A DNA stretch of 64,000 nucleotides from Bacteroidales bacterium (GTDB lineage Bacteria; Bacteroidota; Bacteroidia; Bacteroidales; WCHB1-69). Positions 59,045 to 64,000 of this stretch are shown here, in pieces. The stretch covers positions 53,120-117,119 of the forward strand of contig JAKSMI010000006.1 of the NCBI GenBank assembly GCA_024400635.1, given 5' to 3'. A program made the position numbers and the translations under genes. The notes beneath the pieces were generated by a model that made no database searches, was not told the origin of the DNA, and saw only the letters and a program-made list of their open reading frames with translations. The first letter of the stretch is position 1. The number at the start of each line of letters is the position of its first letter.

Positions 59045-60550
59045 TTAGAGGACGATATGCTGTAAAAGTTCGTCAATTGGAACACGTTTCTGTTGCATGC
59101 TGTCACGTTCACGAATGGTAACCGTGTTGTCTTCCATCGTTTGGTTGTCAACGGTAATGCAATAAGGCGTACCGATGGCATCCTGACGACGATAGCGGCG
59201 TCCGATAGCATCTTTTTCATCATATTGACACATCATATAGGGCATCAATTTCGACATGATTTCGCGAGCCTTTTCCGGAAGTCCGTCCTTCTTAACCAAT
59301 GGAAGCACAGCCGCTTTGACAGGAGCCAACTTAGCCGGCAGTCGCAACACAACGCGAACAGAGCCGTCTTCCAATTTTTCTTCTGTATAAGCATGGCTGA
59401 AAACAGCTAAAAACATACGGTCAACACCGATTGAAGTCTCGATAACATAAGGCACGTAGCTTTCATTTGTTTCGGGATCAAAGAAACGCAACTTTTTGCC
59501 CGAGAATTTCTCATGCTGGCTCAAGTCGAAATCGGTACGAGAATGAATACCCTCCAGTTCCTTGAACCCGAAAGGAAACTTGAATTCTATATCGGTGGCC
59601 GCGTTGGCGTAATGGGCCAGTTTTTCGTGGTCATGGAAACGATAGTTTTCGGGAGCGATACCCAAATCCTGATGCCACTTGATACGCGTTTGTTTCCAAT
59701 AGTCAAACCATTTCAATTCCTCGCCCGGCTTAACAAAGAACTGCATTTCCATCTGTTCGAATTCGCGCATGCGGAAAATAAACTGGCGAGCCACGATTTC
59801 GTTACGGAAAGCCTTGCCAATTTGAGCAATGCCAAACGGAATCTTCATTCTGCCAGTCTTGTAGACATTGAGAAAATTCACGAAAATACCTTGAGCCGTT
59901 TCTGGGCGCAAATAGATGGTATCGGCACCATCGGCAACAGACCCCATCTTGGTGGCAAACATCAAATTGAACTGACGCACGTCTGTCCAGTTTTTAGTGC
60001 CAGAAATCGGACAGCAAATACCCAATTCTTCAATAAGGGCTTTCAATCCATCGAGGTCCATCTTGTTCATCAATTCGGCATAGCGAGCGGTAATGTCGTC
60101 CATCTTCTGCTGATATTCCACTACGCGAGCATTGGTTTGGCGGAACAAAGCCTCGTCGAAATTTTCAAAGCGTTTTTTAGCTTTCTCAACTTCCTTATTG
60201 ATTTTATCTTCAATCTTCTGAATATGATCTTCTATCAGGACATCTGCACGATAACGTTTTTTAGAATCCTTGTTGTCAATCAACGGATCGTTAAAAGCAT
60301 CCACGTGACCAGAAGCCTTCCAGATAGTGGGATGCATAAAGATAGAACTATCTATACCAACGATGTTTTCATGGTATTGGACCATTGCCTTCCACCAATA
60401 CTGTTTGATATTGTTTTTCAGTTCAACACCATACTGTCCGTAATCATACACCGCACTGAGACCGTCATAAATTTCACTGGACGGGAAAATGAATCCATAT
60501 TCTTTTGCGTGAGAGATAATCTGTTTAAAGAGTTCTTCGTTATTTGCCAT
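59045..60550 (-). CDS. glyS: Glycyl-tRNA synthetase (alpha2, class II)
   Basis: A 501-residue single-chain enzyme of the eukaryote/archaea-like type used by Bacteroidota. It has motif 1 near LFKQIISHAKEYGFIFPSSEIY, motif 2 in VARQFIFRMREFEQMEMQFF, motif 3 in ETSIGVDRMFLAVF, and the anticodon-binding domain near LAPVKAAVLPLV. The internal Gly-specific RPETAQGIFVNF is intact. It starts 2 bases after the PorT-like gene stops. Confidence 0.97.
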   Translation of the reverse strand: MANNEELFKQIISHAKEYGFIFPSSEIYDGLSAVYDYGQYGVELKNNIKQYWWKAMVQYHENIVGIDSSIFMHPTIWKASGHVDAFNDPLIDNKDSKKRYRADVLIEDHIQKIEDKINKEVEKAKKRFENFDEALFRQTNARVVEYQQKMDDITARYAELMNKMDLDGLKALIEELGICCPISGTKNWTDVRQFNLMFATKMGSVADGADTIYLRPETAQGIFVNFLNVYKTGRMKIPFGIAQIGKAFRNEIVARQFIFRMREFEQMEMQFFVKPGEELKWFDYWKQTRIKWHQDLGIAPENYRFHDHEKLAHYANAATDIEFKFPFGFKELEGIHSRTDFDLSQHEKFSGKKLRFFDPETNESYVPYVIETSIGVDRMFLAVFSHAYTEEKLEDGSVRVVLRLPAKLAPVKAAVLPLVKKDGLPEKAREIMSKLMPYMMCQYDEKDAIGRRYRRQDAIGTPYCITVDNQTMEDNTVTIRERDSMQQKRVPIDELLQHIVL

Positions 60551-60552
60551 AA

Positions 60553-61287
60553 TTATTCAAATATAATTGATACTTGTAAAGTTTTAGATTTAACTGATTG
60601 GATATTGGTTGTATAGATATGAGATTCGGGAACCAAAAGGTTCAAGACACCGAAGCCCATCTTCACTTCCGTCGTCAACTTGAAATAGGTGCAATAGAAA
60701 TCCAGACCGAAGCCCACCTGTCCCTGCAAGTCGTTATGATTTAGTTTAACAAGATATTCATTAGGTCGCTTCGACTGTTTTTTCTGGTTGGAAATCAAGT
60801 CAAGGCTGTACTGTACGCCACCGATGACATAAACCCTGACATTATGCATACGCGACGATTTTATTTTGAAAAGCAGTGGCAAGTCAAGATAAACAGATTC
60901 TATGCGTCGCTGACAATCATCGACTTTCTTAGTGTTTGTAAAGTCATAAGTAAGAACACGTTCGCCAAAAGAAAGGCCTGGTATAAAACGTAAATCAAAA
61001 TATTTCCAAATGCGGAGGTCCGTAACTATACCCAAGCTAAAACCACTGATGGCCCGTGTATTGATAGTCATCAGAGAATCACTTTCAGGATAGTAGGCAT
61101 TGCTTTTCAAATTGAAATCGAAGAGATTATAACCTATGCTAAAGCCAAAATGGAATAATTTATTGTCGTATTTTTGGAGATTTGGAACGCCAAAGCCACT
61201 CTTTTGAGGATAAGCGACTGCCACTGTCAACAACAATAGCTGCGATATCATCAAATTACGGCAAAACTGGCTCTTTTTTATCATCAT
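60553..61287 (-). CDS. porT: PorT-like T9SS outer-membrane protein
   Basis: A 244-residue outer-membrane barrel with signal peptide (LMISQLLLLTVAVAYPQ). It resembles PorT: LQKYDNKLFHFGFSIGYNLFDFNLK, GFSLGIVTDLRIWKYFDLRFIPGLSFGER, RIESVYLDLPLLFKIKSSR, NVRVYVIGGVQYSLDL, and the final LQVSIIFE. PorT is needed for type IX secretion of gingipains in Porphyromonas. The presence of T9SS cargo in this window agrees. Its location before glyS in an operon is notable. Confidence 0.82.
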   Translation of the reverse strand: MMIKKSQFCRNLMISQLLLLTVAVAYPQKSGFGVPNLQKYDNKLFHFGFSIGYNLFDFNLKSNAYYPESDSLMTINTRAISGFSLGIVTDLRIWKYFDLRFIPGLSFGERVLTYDFTNTKKVDDCQRRIESVYLDLPLLFKIKSSRMHNVRVYVIGGVQYSLDLISNQKKQSKRPNEYLVKLNHNDLQGQVGFGLDFYCTYFKLTTEVKMGFGVLNLLVPESHIYTTNIQSVKSKTLQVSIIFE

Positions 61288-61332
61288 AACACCTTTATTT
61301 TTCTAGTTTTTTGTTCCAAAACAATAAAAACG

Positions 61333-61340
61333 CAAAAGTA
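61333..61340 (-). promoter_or_regulatory. Promoter -7 element of the porT-glyS operon
   Basis: On the minus strand TACTTTTG (61340-61333), 45 bases before the ATG at 61287. Confidence 0.6.
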
Positions 61341-61540
61341 CATAAAATATTGTAATGATAATTATAAAAAATACGCAAACGGATAATCCGTCTGCCGATG
61401 GCAGATTCTTCATTTTCAAATTCTCAACATCATAATTTAAAACCCGCAGTAGCGATTGCAGCGAACACGGAACGAGGGGACCGCCCAAATCATAAAAACC
61501 ATTTTTCAAAATTTATAATTCCTATTCAAAAAAAATAGTG

Positions 61541-61548
61541 TAAATTTG
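61541..61548 (+). promoter_or_regulatory. Promoter -7 element of ridA
   Basis: TAAATTTG, 27 bases before the ATG at 61576. An upstream in-frame start would overlap it. Confidence 0.6.
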
Positions 61549-61575
61549 CAAATCATTATTTTAAACAATACTATT

Positions 61576-61950
61576 ATGAAAAAAGTTATCCATAGCGAAA
61601 ACGCTCCCAAAGCTGTAGGTCCTTACAGCCAAGCCATTGAAGCCAACGGCATGTTGTTTATCTCAGGTCAGATTCCTGTTGACCCCGCTACCGGCAAAAT
61701 GCCCGATGGTATTGAAGCCCAAACCGAACAAGTGATGAAAAACATCGCTGCCATCCTCAAGGAAGCCGGCTACACATTCGACAACGTTATTAAATCGACC
61801 TGTCTGCTGAGCGACATCGCTTATTTCAAACCGATGAACGAAATTTACGCTAAATATTACACCAACAATCCACCTGCGAGAGCTGCTTTCGCTGTGAAAG
61901 ACCTGCCCCTCGGCGCATTGGTTGAAATCGAAACAATCGCAGCTAAATAA
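61576..61950 (+). CDS. ridA: RidA family enamine/imine deaminase
   Basis: A 124-residue trimeric enzyme that hydrolyses reactive 2-aminoacrylate. Landmarks are APKAVGPYSQAIEANGMLFISGQIP, EQVMKNIAAILKEAGYTFDNVIKSTCLL and the terminal PPARAAFAVKDLPLGALVEIETIA, with the catalytic Arg in ARAAF. Full length. Confidence 0.97.
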   Translation: MKKVIHSENAPKAVGPYSQAIEANGMLFISGQIPVDPATGKMPDGIEAQTEQVMKNIAAILKEAGYTFDNVIKSTCLLSDIAYFKPMNEIYAKYYTNNPPARAAFAVKDLPLGALVEIETIAAK

Positions 61951-62000
61951 TTATCATTTAGATAATTACATTCTATAATTTCTGATTAACTCATCGAAAG

Positions 62001-63896
<1,896 letters not shown>

Positions 63897-64000
63897 TCAA
63901 CATAAATATTCGGTGACTTCTAATTAAAACTAATTGATTTTCAGCAATATACAACGTTAAAAAGCGCAATTTCCGTCATTTCATTGCCGGTTTTGTTAAG

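Noticed and set aside
59513..60616. 367-codon plus-strand frame
   Set aside because: It is antisense to glyS, which has all class II synthetase motifs.

Overview
The window looks like a chromosomal contig from an uncultured member of the Bacteroidales (Bacteroidota). The reasons are the many promoters of the Bacteroidota type (TTG, then TAnnTTTG about 19 bp further on), mostly weak Shine-Dalgarno sequences, secreted proteins with type IX secretion (T9SS) C-terminal sorting domains, a PorT-like T9SS protein, FISUMP, GH92 and C10 peptidase families, and the rplM-rpsI-rpsB-tsf order. The content is mostly housekeeping, interrupted by three accessory zones. I see no rRNA or CRISPR array. There is one tRNA with a CAU anticodon.

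Region by region. 1-6.3 kb: the end of a GH57 amylase, a secreted C10 cysteine protease, ribosomal proteins L13, S9 and S2, EF-Ts and the tRNA. 6.3-10.6 kb: accessory zone 1, immediately 3' of the tRNA. It has four copies of an almost identical 33-35 bp repeat that bound segments holding a HicAB toxin-antitoxin pair, a FISUMP lipoprotein, non-coding DNA and fragments of host-type genes (SPFH, PASTA) whose reading frames stop inside the repeats. 10.6-15.4 kb: a giant T9SS surface protein. 15.7-18.0 kb: accessory zone 2, a decayed restriction locus (DUF1016 without its nuclease end, HsdM without its N-terminus). 18-31.8 kb: housekeeping genes including recR, a phosphohexomutase, a YfcC carrier, an SSB-like DUF3127 protein, NlpC/P60, MltG, EF-P, an LpxD-like acyltransferase, RuvX and peptide deformylase.

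32.1-40.27 kb is accessory zone 3, a compact defence island between a DUF2795 gene and a YhhQ transporter. It holds a RloA-type ATPase and a RloB TOPRIM partner, a BcgI-like nuclease-methyltransferase, specificity subunits split by homopolymer runs (T8 between M and S, C7 inside S), a RelA/SpoT-synthetase-domain protein, and a degraded PIN / PUA-like / ASCH remnant at the right edge. I read it as a layered module: RM that may be phase variable, backed by an ATPase-TOPRIM pair and an alarmone-type enzyme that could act abortively. That reading is inference.

40.3-64 kb returns to core and cell-envelope functions: a YhhQ / flippase / DUF6029 / TlpA operon, a radical SAM protein, a GH92 mannosidase, secreted proteins of unknown function, DUF58, RadC, SIMPL, a PepD dipeptidase, a porT-glyS-M16-TPR operon, RidA and an ABC-F ATPase. 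Dispersed short palindromic repeats (CTGTCTGAAAGACAG type and GAGACG...CGTCTC type) lie at gene ends throughout.
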